Notes: a model not told the origin generated them from the sequence alone. DNA of 64,000 nucleotides from Sphingomonadaceae bacterium 3R27C6 (GCA_005503215.1 SCNS01000004.1:62001-126000), one strand, 5' to 3'; counted from the stretch's first letter, positions 34,399-42,809 are shown. Program-made: numbers and translations.

Positions 34399-35004
34399 AT
34401 GAACAGGGTGCTTTTGGCGATGCTTTCCGTTGCAATGACTAATTCGGCTGTCGCGCAATCCCCTACAATTGAGAAGCCGCGAGGCGCTGCCAAGCTTGAT
34501 TGGAACGCAAAGCCACGTGCGTTCAGCACCAGCGACTACGAACAGCTATTGTCCTGCACACTTTCCCGGCACCCGAAAGAGACACGGGGATATGCCGAGT
34601 ATCATTTGCATTGGCGCGACATTCAAACCCCGGAACAGAATGAGCGCGACCCCAACAGCCAATTGTTGACGCCCGCGTTAGACGGCTGCTTGCAAATGGC
34701 AGACGGTGAACCATTTCCTTTCTCGCTCGATCGGCTGATCGCCGATTGGGGAAAAGCTCACAGCATGATTGTCGTGGACGCTGCTTCGCTTGCAAGCTGC
34801 GCCGCGCGCAACAACAACCTGGCAGCGACCGGTTACGTGGCGGTCGCGAAAGATCCGACCATGAAGGCGAAATCGCTCAACATGATGCAAAGCGCGCTTA
34901 CAATGCCGCCTTGCAGCCCTGTTAAGCCCTTTTCCGTGAAGCAGAACGAATTGCTTTCGTTGCTCACCAAAGAATTGGCTGCGGCGAACGAACGCGATAA
35001 TTGA
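34399..35004 (+). CDS. Exported protein of unknown function
   Basis: The 201-residue product has a short signal peptide (MNRVLLAMLSVAMTNSAVAQ). The mature part is hydrophilic and has four Cys (LLSC, GCLQ, SCAAR, PPCSP) that could form two disulfides in the periplasm. I recognise no family. Base composition is visibly more AT-rich than the neighbours and codons such as TTG, ACA and CAA are more frequent, suggesting later acquisition. It sits alone after greB with a 162-bp AT-richer gap. Confidence 0.65.
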   Translation: MNRVLLAMLSVAMTNSAVAQSPTIEKPRGAAKLDWNAKPRAFSTSDYEQLLSCTLSRHPKETRGYAEYHLHWRDIQTPEQNERDPNSQLLTPALDGCLQMADGEPFPFSLDRLIADWGKAHSMIVVDAASLASCAARNNNLAATGYVAVAKDPTMKAKSLNMMQSALTMPPCSPVKPFSVKQNELLSLLTKELAAANERDN

Positions 35005-35154
35005 AGACGCTAAGGTAAGCCCGCTCACCACCGCTAAGCCGCCAGCGCCCCGGGCAAGGCTCCGCGCGCCGGCATCGACAGCGGCTCGACGCCGGCTGTC
35101 CGAGGAAGAACTCGTCGGCGTGACGAAGGCGAAATAACTACGAAAATAGAAGTG

Positions 35155-35310
35155 TCAGGGCTGCAACAGGGCCGGAATAATCCAGATCGCGGACAGGACG
35201 ACGATCACTGCGATCAGCGAAAAGGCCAGAACATAGCGGACATTATGTCCCTTTACCCCGCTGCTCGCCTCGGTCTCGGTTACCTCGACATGGTCATCGA
35301 CGACTTTCAT
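35155..35310 (-). CDS. 51-residue single-pass membrane peptide
   Basis: The ATG at 35310 follows GGAGA at good spacing. The product starts MKVVDDHVEVTETEASSGVK, an acidic N-terminus, and ends with one hydrophobic helix (about residues 27-48). The ribosome site, codon usage and topology argue for a real gene. It lies downstream of RNase P RNA on the same strand. Function unknown; I believe similar small proteins occur in other sphingomonads, but that needs a search. Confidence 0.65.
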   Translation of the reverse strand: MKVVDDHVEVTETEASSGVKGHNVRYVLAFSLIAVIVVLSAIWIIPALLQP

Positions 35311-35386
35311 GGTTCGTCTCCTTTTCTGGTCCGCCTAATACGCGGCCCGGCGCGGAGCGGTTCCCGCGCGGCTTCAGGGAGAGAGG

Positions 35387-35776
35387 TGCCAGAGGGTCTA
35401 TAAGCCGGGTTCTGTCTATCCCCTTGCGGGGACTGTGCGATCATTCCTCTAGGCGAACGGTTACCCGAACGCTCAAGCAGTCAACCCGGACGGCTGGGCC
35501 GGAATCAGCCCTGGATAAATCCGTACCGTCCCTATTCGACCTTGCTCCCGGTGGGGTTTGCCGTGCCGCGCCTGTTACCAGCCGCGCGGTGCGCTCTTAC
35601 CGCACCCTTTCACCTTTCGCCGGGCCGAAGCCTTTGGCGGTCTGCTCTCTGTGGCACTTTCCCTGAACCTGGCCGAAGCCCGATCCGCCGGACGTTATCC
35701 GGCACCGTGATTTCCGTGGAGCCCGGACTTTCCTCCCCTTTCTTGCGAAAGCGGCGATCGCCCGACCCTCTGGCGA
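35387..35776 (-). ncRNA. rnpB: RNase P RNA (class A)
   Basis: The minus strand has the universal RNase P RNA blocks: GAGGAAAGTCCGGGCTCC (P4 5' side) near the 5' end, the conserved CAGGGTGC-type region, GGTAAACTCC-like positions in the middle (ACGGTACGGATTTATCC), and AGACAGAACCCGGCTTATAG near the 3' end (P4 3' side). The terminal helix P1 pairs CGCCAGAGGG with CCCTCTGG. Length of about 390 nt fits alphaproteobacteria. It processes tRNA 5' ends. Ends are approximate by a few bases. Confidence 0.95.
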
Positions 35777-35781
35777 GAGCG

Positions 35782-35810
35782 AGTATAGCCCTCATCGGGC
35801 GCTTTGACGA
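35782..35810 (-). promoter_or_regulatory. Likely sigma-70 promoter of rnpB
   Basis: On the minus strand TATACT (35782-35787) is a good -10 box, with TCGTCA 17 bp upstream as a 4-of-6 match to TTGACA. Transcription would start about 7 bp downstream, at the 5' end of the RNase P RNA. Confidence 0.55.
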
Positions 35811-35814
35811 GGAA

Positions 35815-36504
35815 TCAATTGCCTTCGGGCTGGGGAAGCAGCAGCGCGAGCAGGATCGCGCGGCATTCGCCGTCGATCGTGCCGTCGATCAGTTCGGGGC
35901 GAAAGCGCCGCTGGAACGCAACGGTCGCCGCGAACCCGTCGGTCACATCGTAACCGAAGCGCTCAAGCGCGAGCAGGAAGCCCGCGTCGGTCCACAAGGG
36001 ATCGGTAAGCTTCTTTGTCGGCCGCGGCAGCGCGAGGCGGCGGCGTGCTAGCTCTTCCCACGGAAACAGCTCGCCCGGATCCTGCTTGCGCGTCGGCGCG
36101 ATGTCCGAATGGCCGATGACATTTCCGCGTGTGACCGAATGCCGGTCCTTGATCTGGTGGACGAGGCGGACGACCGAGGCGACCTGCGGGTCGGGGAACG
36201 GCACATAGCCCCATTCATGCCCCGGATTGACGATCTCGATCCCGACGCTCGCCGAATTGATGTCGCTGATGCCGCGCCAGTGCGACTTGCCCGCGTGCCA
36301 GGCGCGCTTGTCCTCCGGCACCATCTGGGTGATCTGCCCGTCCTCGCTGACGACATAATGCGCCGACACGCTGGATTCGGGATTGGCAAGCCAATCAATG
36401 GCTTCGGTGCCGCTCTTCATACCGGTATAATGCAGCACGATCATCGAGATGGGCAGCGCGCGCTCGTCGAAATTGGGAGACCAGCGTTCGATAAAATCGC
36501 TCAT
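35815..36504 (-). CDS. N-acetylmuramoyl-L-alanine amidase (AmpD/AmiD family)
   Basis: The 229-residue protein has the Amidase_2 zinc site: the N-terminal His in IVLHYTGM, a second ligand in WHAGKSHWRG/VGIEIVNPG and the C-terminal HSDIAPTRKQDPG with His and Asp. The last 60 residues are a peptidoglycan-binding-type helical domain (LERFGYDVTDGFAATVAFQR). There is no obvious signal peptide, so it may be a cytoplasmic AmpD-like recycler. It lies between the chemotaxis operon (across a structured repeat) and rnpB. Confidence 0.9.
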   Translation of the reverse strand: MSDFIERWSPNFDERALPISMIVLHYTGMKSGTEAIDWLANPESSVSAHYVVSEDGQITQMVPEDKRAWHAGKSHWRGISDINSASVGIEIVNPGHEWGYVPFPDPQVASVVRLVHQIKDRHSVTRGNVIGHSDIAPTRKQDPGELFPWEELARRRLALPRPTKKLTDPLWTDAGFLLALERFGYDVTDGFAATVAFQRRFRPELIDGTIDGECRAILLALLLPQPEGN

Positions 36505-36583
36505 GCGCTCGGGGGACCCGTCCTGTGCTTGCCAAGCCGTCGATTGCGCCAGTGGCGCGCAAAAAGCAAGGCAGAGCCTGTCC

Positions 36584-36851
36584 TAGGGTCAGGACCTAGT
36601 AATTGCGCGATCGAGGTTTGAAGCGATTTTGTTCAGTGCGAGGAGGCAAGGCGCAGGAATATGTCGATATTTCCAGACTTGCCGACGACGCAATGGACAA
36701 AATCGATCAAATCCCGAAGGGACGCCGAAATGGCTTCGATCTCAGGCCCGCGCGGCCTTGCAGGTAGCGATGCTACCCGCGGCGGCCACCCGGACCCGAT
36801 ATCTTCGCCATTTCGACGCCTCGAACGTGCAATTACTAGGTCCTGACCCTA
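36584..36851 (+). repeat. 268-bp structured palindromic element, copy 2
   Basis: Same size and layout as copy 1, 211 of 268 positions identical with no gaps by hand alignment. The 23-bp arms (36584-36606, 36829-36851) keep the outer TAGGGTC but differ from copy 1 at 10 of the next 16 positions, and every change is matched on the opposite arm. One extra complementary pair flanks each end beyond TA. Hairpin A has GGCAAG/CTTGCC and hairpin B has the apical stem GGTAGC/GCTACC. It lies between cheR and the amidase gene. Its right end forms the cheR stop codon. Confidence 0.85.
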
Positions 36852-37706
36852 GGCCGCGGCGGCGCGGCGCCCCTGCTGATCGGCCGGCTCGTACAGGCCG
36901 CGCAGGCGCGGGCTCGCGACGAACTGATCGGTCTGGCCGAGCACCGTTTCCCCCGCACCGAGCACGAGGAAGCTTTGCGGCGCCGCCATCGCGCGGAGCC
37001 GTGCAAAGGCTTTCTGGCGCATCGGTGCTGAGAAATAGAGCAGCAGGTTGCGGCAGAAGATCAGGTCGGCGGGACTCGCCAGCGGCGGCCGGTCGGTAAG
37101 CATATTCTGCACCGAAAAATCGACGCGGCGGCGCAGGTCCGCCTTGGCGAGCCATCCGCCCTCGGTCTGGTCGAACCAGCGCACCATGCGCTGCACCGGC
37201 AGGCCGCGCTGGATCTCGAACTGGCTGTAAAGGCCGACGCGCGCGCGCGAAATCGCATGATAGCTGACGTCGGTGCCGACGATATCGACCTGCCAACCCG
37301 CCCATTTCGCGCCTTGCTCGGCGATCAGCATTGCCAGCGAATAGGCTTCCTGGCCGGTCGATACGCCGCAATGCCACACGGTCAGCCGGCGGCGCATTTT
37401 GTTGATCTCGCGAATCTTCTCAAGCGCGGTCGCAGCTATTTCGTCGAACACACTATATTCGCGGTAAAAATAGGTTTCGTTGTTGAGCATTGCATCGACG
37501 GTATCGTCGAGCAGTTGCCGGCTGTTCGAGGTCACCAGCGCCGCGACGAGCGCATCGAGATCGGCGATGCCGTGGCGCTGCATCACGGGTTTAAGCGACA
37601 TTTCGATCCGCCAGATGCGGTTCGGCGACAGCGTCTGGCCCGTCCGCGATTCGAGCACGCCCATCAGGACGCGGTACGCCGACTCGCTGGCGCTTCCGTC
37701 CATCAT
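36849..37706 (-). CDS. cheR: Chemotaxis protein methyltransferase CheR
   Basis: The start at 37706 overlaps cheB by 4 nt and gives 285 residues: the N-terminal helical domain, then the SAM-binding domain with NNETYFYREYSVFDE, VWHCGVSTGQEAYSLAML and FCRNLLLYFS. It methylates glutamates on chemoreceptors. The stop codon TAG (36849-36851) is formed by the terminal TA of the adjoining structured repeat, so the last residues (RRAAAA) may be shaped by that insertion. Confidence 0.94.
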   Translation of the reverse strand: MMDGSASESAYRVLMGVLESRTGQTLSPNRIWRIEMSLKPVMQRHGIADLDALVAALVTSNSRQLLDDTVDAMLNNETYFYREYSVFDEIAATALEKIREINKMRRRLTVWHCGVSTGQEAYSLAMLIAEQGAKWAGWQVDIVGTDVSYHAISRARVGLYSQFEIQRGLPVQRMVRWFDQTEGGWLAKADLRRRVDFSVQNMLTDRPPLASPADLIFCRNLLLYFSAPMRQKAFARLRAMAAPQSFLVLGAGETVLGQTDQFVASPRLRGLYEPADQQGRRAAAA

Positions 37707-38815
37707 GGCTTGCGGCGCCCCTGTCCGCGCCCTTGCAGGAAGCTGCCGAGCATCAGCGCGATCGCGTCGGGGTTCAGCGTCGCCGCCGCGAGGCCCGCCT
37801 TGGCCACGGCGCCGGGCATGCCCCAGATCACGCAACTTTCGGGCGCCTGCGCGAAAATCGTGCCGCCGGCCTCTTTCAGCCGCGCCGCACCGATCACGCC
37901 GTCGCGGCCCATGCCACTGAGGATGACGGCAACCCCGCCCTTGCCATAAATCTCGGCGACCGAATCGAGCATCGGGTCGGCTGAGGGGCAGCAGCCATTG
38001 TCGACGACACGGTGATCGAGCGCGATTTCGGCCCTACGCCCATTGGCGACGACAAGCAGATGCGCATCGCCCGGCGCGAGATAGATGCAGCCGCGCTCGA
38101 GGGCCATTCCGGCTTCGGCGACGCGGACGCGGCGCGTCGTCATCGTCGCGATCTGCTTGGCGTAAAATTCCATGAAGGCGTCGGGCAGATGCTGGGTCAG
38201 CAGAATCGGCGCGCTGATCCTGGGATCGAGGTGCGCGAGGAAATTGGCGAAGGCCGGGATGCCGCCGGTCGATGCCGCGACCGCGATGCATTCGATCGGC
38301 TGATCGGTATCGATCGTGAATGCGGCGGGGGCCGGAGCCGGGCGCTCGGCCGCCGGGACCGTCGCAGGAAAGTCGCGTTGATGGCCGAGCGTCATGATCC
38401 GCTCGGTCAGCACTTCGGCGAAACGCCCCGAGAAGCTGCCGCGCCCCGGCTTGGCGAGCGTGTCGCTGGCGCCGAGCGCCAACGCGTCGATCGCGGCGGG
38501 ACCGCCCTCGACGCAGTTCGAGGAGAGGATGAGAACGCGCGCCTTTTCGGCGCGCTCCAATATGTGCGGCAGGGCGTCGATGCCGCTCATCCCGGGCATC
38601 TCGATGTCGAGCACGACGACGTCGACGGGCTCGCGCGCCAGATAATCGAGCGCATCATGCGCCGAGGCGACCGAGGCGCAGATCTTGAGCCCGGGCCGCT
38701 GGTCGACGATCCGTTCGAGGATGCTGCGAACGACGAGGCTGTCGTCGACGAGCATCACGCGCACGGTGCGGGCGGTTGGCTCGGGATCGGATATCAGGCG
38801 TTGTGGACGGGCCAC
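37703..38815 (-). CDS. cheB: Chemotaxis response regulator/protein-glutamate methylesterase CheB
   Basis: The 370-residue protein has an N-terminal receiver (MLVDDSLVVR, phosphoacceptor Asp70 in LDIEMPGMSG) and the C-terminal CheB_methylest domain with catalytic Ser182 (AASTGG), His209 (TQHLP) and Asp in SGMGRDG. It removes receptor methyl groups when phosphorylated by CheA. It starts with GTG, 11 bp after cheY, and overlaps cheR. Confidence 0.95.
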   Translation of the reverse strand: MARPQRLISDPEPTARTVRVMLVDDSLVVRSILERIVDQRPGLKICASVASAHDALDYLAREPVDVVVLDIEMPGMSGIDALPHILERAEKARVLILSSNCVEGGPAAIDALALGASDTLAKPGRGSFSGRFAEVLTERIMTLGHQRDFPATVPAAERPAPAPAAFTIDTDQPIECIAVAASTGGIPAFANFLAHLDPRISAPILLTQHLPDAFMEFYAKQIATMTTRRVRVAEAGMALERGCIYLAPGDAHLLVVANGRRAEIALDHRVVDNGCCPSADPMLDSVAEIYGKGGVAVILSGMGRDGVIGAARLKEAGGTIFAQAPESCVIWGMPGAVAKAGLAAATLNPDAIALMLGSFLQGRGQGRRKP

Positions 38816-38825
38816 TTAAAAAACC

Positions 38826-39200
38826 TCAAGCGATGCCGACGAGCTGCAGCTTTCCTTCGAGCGTTTCGCGGTCGAACGGCTTCATGACATATTCGTCCGC
38901 GCCGGCTTCGATCGCGGCGCGGATATGGTCGATGCTGTTTTCGGTCGTGCAGAAAACGACGCGCGGGCGTTCTTCGCGCCCATAATCGAGGTCGTTGAAC
39001 GCGCCGAGGAACTCCATTCCGCTCATCACCGGCATGTTCCAGTCGAGCAGGATGACATCGGGACGATTGGCGCGGCAGAAGGTCAGCGCCTCCTGCCCGT
39101 CGGCCGCTTCTTCGACGGCGAAAGACATGCTTTCAAGGATATGGCGCGCGACCTTGCGAATGACTTTGCTGTCATCGACCACCAGACAAGATTTCGACAT
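38826..39200 (-). CDS. cheY: Chemotaxis response regulator CheY
   Basis: The 124-residue receiver domain has the acidic pair in LVVDDSKVIRK, Asp53 in LLDWNMPVMSG, Thr in FCTTEN and Lys in VMKPF. It should carry the signal from CheA to the flagellar motor. It lies inside the che operon between cheW and cheB. Confidence 0.93.
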   Translation of the reverse strand: MSKSCLVVDDSKVIRKVARHILESMSFAVEEAADGQEALTFCRANRPDVILLDWNMPVMSGMEFLGAFNDLDYGREERPRVVFCTTENSIDHIRAAIEAGADEYVMKPFDRETLEGKLQLVGIA

Positions 39201-39276
39201 TCAGTTAACTCCGACCCCCGGGATTTGGGCATGTTTACCGTGAAGGCGTGTGCAGCCCGTTAATAGACGGCCGAAT

Positions 39277-39714
39277 TCATGCGGCTTTTAAGGCCGGCAG
39301 CGTGATAAAGTTCGCTGGGTCGACGACGAGCAGCGAACTACCCCGATGTTCGATCATCGCATCGGCGACGCGCGCCCAGCCGGGGAGCAGCTTTCCGGCG
39401 ATGCGCGTTTCGGCGGCGTCGATGAAACAGACATCCTCGATCTCGTCCGCGAGCAGCGCATAGCCATGCTCGGCGACGTCGACGACGACCACGCGCTGTC
39501 CCGGCGCCACCGGCACCGCGGGCAGTCCGATGACGACATGCGGGTCGATGAGGGTGAAGACCCGGCTGCGCAGCGCGAAGAGCCCCGCGACATGCGGCGG
39601 CGCGGCGGGCACTTCGACGGGCGTGCCGACGGTTACCACCGAATTGATCGCGCGGCTGCGCAAGGCCACACGCGTGTCGGCGATGCGCGCGATCAGATAG
39701 AGTTTATCCATCAT
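39277..39714 (-). CDS. cheW: Chemotaxis coupling protein CheW
   Basis: The 145-residue protein is a single CheW domain (YLIARIADTRVALRSRAINS, GLFALRSRVFTLIDPHVVIG, VVDVAEHGYALLADEIEDV). It links receptors to CheA. The start overlaps the cheA stop by 4 nt. Confidence 0.9.
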   Translation of the reverse strand: MMDKLYLIARIADTRVALRSRAINSVVTVGTPVEVPAAPPHVAGLFALRSRVFTLIDPHVVIGLPAVPVAPGQRVVVVDVAEHGYALLADEIEDVCFIDAAETRIAGKLLPGWARVADAMIEHRGSSLLVVDPANFITLPALKAA

Positions 39715-42101
39715 GCGCTCTCTCCCCCGACCTGGCGGCGCAGCGCGTCGAGCAGCGCCTGGCGGTCATACCGATAGACGGTTTCGTCTTCAGGCCCCGC
39801 GGCCGCGATCGAGGTGCGCAGGCGGATCACCGGCACGCCGTCGCCCGCATGCCCGCAGGACCCGCCTTCTTCGGTGAGGCATAACAGGACATCGGGCGCT
39901 TCATCCGACGCGTCGTCGCCCAGGGCGACGCGATAGCCGGCGTTTCGCAGGATCGGGGCGAGGAAATTGCCGCCCCAGCCGTCATGGTCGTCGGCAAGGC
40001 GGCAGAGCGGTTGACGCAGCGCCGGTGCGGGTGCGCCCGCGGCATATTGTTCCATCAGCCAGAAGGGATCGATCAGTTCGACCGGCTCGCCGCCGACGAG
40101 GACGACGCCTGCGATCAGGCCGGGCGCCGCCGACGGCTGCACGGCGTCGGGCAAGCGGACGATGTCGATCACCTCGGCGATCGGATAGCAGAGCACCGAG
40201 CGGCCATCGTAAAGGCGAAGGAGCTTCAGCGTTCCCTCGCCGCCCGGCGGCGCCGCGGCATGGACGGGGAAAATATCGTCGCCGATTTGCGCCCGCACCC
40301 TGCCCGCGCTTTCGAACAGCGCCGATGCGGGAACTTCCTCGACGCGTTCGATGACCGGCAGGCGGACGCCGCGGACGCGGCTGTTCATGTCGCGGAACAG
40401 CAGCAACTGCACCGCGTTGCGCGCTGCGACGGCCTCGGCTTCGGCCTCGGCCATCCGGTCGTGGCTGCGGCCCGCCTCGCTCGCGTCAATGGCCGCGGTG
40501 GCCAGCAGGCCCTGGACATCGAGCAACAGGACGGGGCGGCCGTTGTCGGGCAGCGTCGTGCCGGCATAGAGCCCCGTCGCCATGATCATCGGCGCCGCGG
40601 GCTTGATGACGAGTTCCTCATGGTCGTGGATCGCCGCGACGCTCAGCGCATAGCTTTGCCCCTGCCCCGGACGGACGATGACGAGCGCGCGGTCGTCGTT
40701 GTCGTCACCCTCGTCGCGCTGGCGGCCCAATATATTTTCAAGGCGAAGGAGCGGAAATTGTTCGCCGCGCACCGTCGCGAGTTCGCCGCCGCCGAGCCGA
40801 TCGATGCGCACCGTATCGCCGTTTTCGAGCAGGATTTCGCGCACGGCGCCGCGCGGTATCGCGAAATACTGCCCCGCCGCGCGGACCATCAGCCCCGAAA
40901 TGATCGTCAGCGTCATCGGTACGCGGAGCAGGATCGCGAGCCCGCGCCCCTCTTCGTTGCGCAGTTCGACGATGCCGCCGATCTTTTCGACATTCGCCTT
41001 GACGATGTCCATGCCGACGCCGCGGCCGGAGACCGCGGTGATCTTCGCCGCGGTCGAAAAGCCGGGACGGAAGATCAGGTCGAGCTTGTCCTTCGGCGCC
41101 AGCGCGCGCGCTTCGGTCGCGGTCAGCAGGCGCGAGGCGATCGCCTTCGCGGTCAGCGCATCGGGCGACAGGCCGCGGCCGTCGTCGCGCACTTCGATTT
41201 CGATCTGGTTGCCCGACTGGCGTGCCGAGACCGAGATCGTCGCGGTGATGTCCTTGCCCGCCGCGACGCGGTCCTCGAGCGGCTCGATGCCATGATCGAT
41301 CGCGTTGCGGACGATATGGATCAGCGGATCGCGGATATTCTCCATCATCTCGCGGTCGAGCTCGACTTCGCCGCCGCTCGTCTGGAAGGCGATCTTCTTG
41401 CCCATATCCTTGGCGAGATCGCGGACGATGCGCGGCAGCGGGGCGAAAAGCTTGTCGATCCGCTGCATACGCATCTGACTGACCGACTGGCGCATCCCGG
41501 CGATCGAGTCGGAAAGACGATCGAACGACGCGATGACCGACAGGTCGGCGCCCGATTCGCGCAGCATCCGCGCAAATTCATTGCGCGCCAGCACGATGTC
41601 GGTGACCCCGGTCATCACGCTGTCGAGCAACGGCAAGGGGACGCGGATCGAGCGCCAGCTTTGCAGTTCGGCGCTGAAATCATCGTCGCGGCGGAGCGGA
41701 ACACCCGCGACCTCGAACGGCGCATCTTCGGGAATGTCGCCGGCGAGCGCGCCGATGACATCGCGGTCGTCGCCGGCCGGCTCAACGCCGTCCTGGCTCA
41801 GCGCCGTGCAAAGGTCGCCCAGCCGGTCGAGGATGCCAAGCACGCCGGTGACGAGCGTGGCGTTCGCCGGGCGGTTGCCGCGCCGCACCTGATCGAGCGC
41901 ATCCTCGGCGGCATGCGACAAGGCGGTGACGCGCGGCAAAGCCAGAAAGCCCGAGCTGCCCTTGATCGTGTGAACAAGCCGGAAAATGGCGTCGAGCTGC
42001 GCGCGGTCGGCGGGGTCCGCCTCCCACGCGACGATGGCCCCGCCGGCTTCGGCAAGGATTTCCGCCGTTTCGGCCAGAAAGTCGTTCAGCAGATCGTCCA
42101 T
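39711..42101 (-). CDS. cheA: Chemotaxis histidine kinase CheA with a C-terminal pseudo-receiver
   Basis: The start at 42101 (MDDLLNDFLAET) gives 796 residues; ATG 42140 and TTG 42149 are alternatives without better ribosome sites, and a candidate CtrA site overlaps that region. Domains: HPt with His44 (RLVHTIKGSSGF), dimerisation helices (about 185-240), HATPase with Asn266 (RNAIDHG), DDGRG and SGRGVGMD, then two CheW-like domains (about 395-540 and 560-690). The last 100 residues look like a receiver fold in which the phosphoacceptor Asp is replaced (PDVLLCLTEEGG). Standard CheA has one CheW-like domain and no receiver. Confidence 0.92.
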   Translation of the reverse strand: MDDLLNDFLAETAEILAEAGGAIVAWEADPADRAQLDAIFRLVHTIKGSSGFLALPRVTALSHAAEDALDQVRRGNRPANATLVTGVLGILDRLGDLCTALSQDGVEPAGDDRDVIGALAGDIPEDAPFEVAGVPLRRDDDFSAELQSWRSIRVPLPLLDSVMTGVTDIVLARNEFARMLRESGADLSVIASFDRLSDSIAGMRQSVSQMRMQRIDKLFAPLPRIVRDLAKDMGKKIAFQTSGGEVELDREMMENIRDPLIHIVRNAIDHGIEPLEDRVAAGKDITATISVSARQSGNQIEIEVRDDGRGLSPDALTAKAIASRLLTATEARALAPKDKLDLIFRPGFSTAAKITAVSGRGVGMDIVKANVEKIGGIVELRNEEGRGLAILLRVPMTLTIISGLMVRAAGQYFAIPRGAVREILLENGDTVRIDRLGGGELATVRGEQFPLLRLENILGRQRDEGDDNDDRALVIVRPGQGQSYALSVAAIHDHEELVIKPAAPMIMATGLYAGTTLPDNGRPVLLLDVQGLLATAAIDASEAGRSHDRMAEAEAEAVAARNAVQLLLFRDMNSRVRGVRLPVIERVEEVPASALFESAGRVRAQIGDDIFPVHAAAPPGGEGTLKLLRLYDGRSVLCYPIAEVIDIVRLPDAVQPSAAPGLIAGVVLVGGEPVELIDPFWLMEQYAAGAPAPALRQPLCRLADDHDGWGGNFLAPILRNAGYRVALGDDASDEAPDVLLCLTEEGGSCGHAGDGVPVIRLRTSIAAAGPEDETVYRYDRQALLDALRRQVGGESA

Positions 42102-42148
42102 CGCGATACCGGTGCGCCCCAAAAACTGAGGTTCGACCATGCCCGACA

Positions 42149-42167
42149 ATGGTTAAGGGAGGCTTTA
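42149..42167 (-). promoter_or_regulatory. Candidate CtrA binding site upstream of cheA
   Basis: Read on the minus strand: TAAA-GCCTCCC-TTAACCAT. The right half is the full CtrA half-site TTAACCAT and the left half matches TTAA at 3 of 4 positions with the correct 7-bp spacing. It covers the chpT stop codon and lies about 50 bp before the preferred cheA start. Binding is inferred. Confidence 0.5.
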
Positions 42168-42809
42168 CCCGCGGCCGCGGAGAACGGCTCCGACAAGCAA
42201 GGAGGTCGGTGTTTCGCGTGCCAGCATCACCGTGCCGTCATTCTGCCGCGCCACCGCCTGCACCAGCACAGCGGGTGCGGTGCGCGAGGTCATCGGGCTC
42301 GCACCCTCGCCTTCGGCAAGGATGCGTTCGACGTCGGCGTCGAGGAAGATGCGCTCGGCCTCGACATGCAGCGCGATCTCGATCCCCTCTCCCTGTTTTT
42401 CGCAGCCGACATCAAGCCGGCCGCCGCGCACCAGCGCATCGACGAGGAGAAGCGACAGGTTGAGGATGATCTTCACCGCCGGCTTCGGCAGCGGATCGGT
42501 CCCGATCATCCAGTTGAGTTCGATCGCGCGGTCGCCGATGATGCCCTGAATCGCCGACTTCGCCTCGTCCGCCGGGACAAGCTCGCCGAACCCGCCCGCC
42601 GAGCCGAACGCCAGGCGGAAGAATTTGAGCTTGTTCGCCGAGGTCCGCGCGCTTTGTTCGAGCAGCTCGAAGCAACGCTCGCGCATCGCCGGGTCTTTCT
42701 CGTCGGCGAGCAGTTCGAGGCCGTTGGCGAAGGCGCCAACGGGGCTCAGCAGGTCGTGACACAGGCGCGAGGCCAGCATCGAGGCGAAATCGACGCGATC
42801 GTCGGACAT
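42165..42809 (-). CDS. chpT: Histidine phosphotransferase ChpT
   Basis: The start at 42809 gives 214 residues. The N-terminal helical hairpin carries the phosphorylated His18 in SRLCHDLLSPVGAFANGLEL, the ChpT signature, followed by a degenerate kinase-like ATP-binding fold that lacks catalytic motifs. ChpT relays phosphate from CckA (encoded at 24735) to CtrA and CpdR. It is upstream of cheA on the same strand, with a 63-bp gap to the preferred cheA start. Confidence 0.93.
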   Translation of the reverse strand: MSDDRVDFASMLASRLCHDLLSPVGAFANGLELLADEKDPAMRERCFELLEQSARTSANKLKFFRLAFGSAGGFGELVPADEAKSAIQGIIGDRAIELNWMIGTDPLPKPAVKIILNLSLLLVDALVRGGRLDVGCEKQGEGIEIALHVEAERIFLDADVERILAEGEGASPMTSRTAPAVLVQAVARQNDGTVMLARETPTSLLVGAVLRGRG

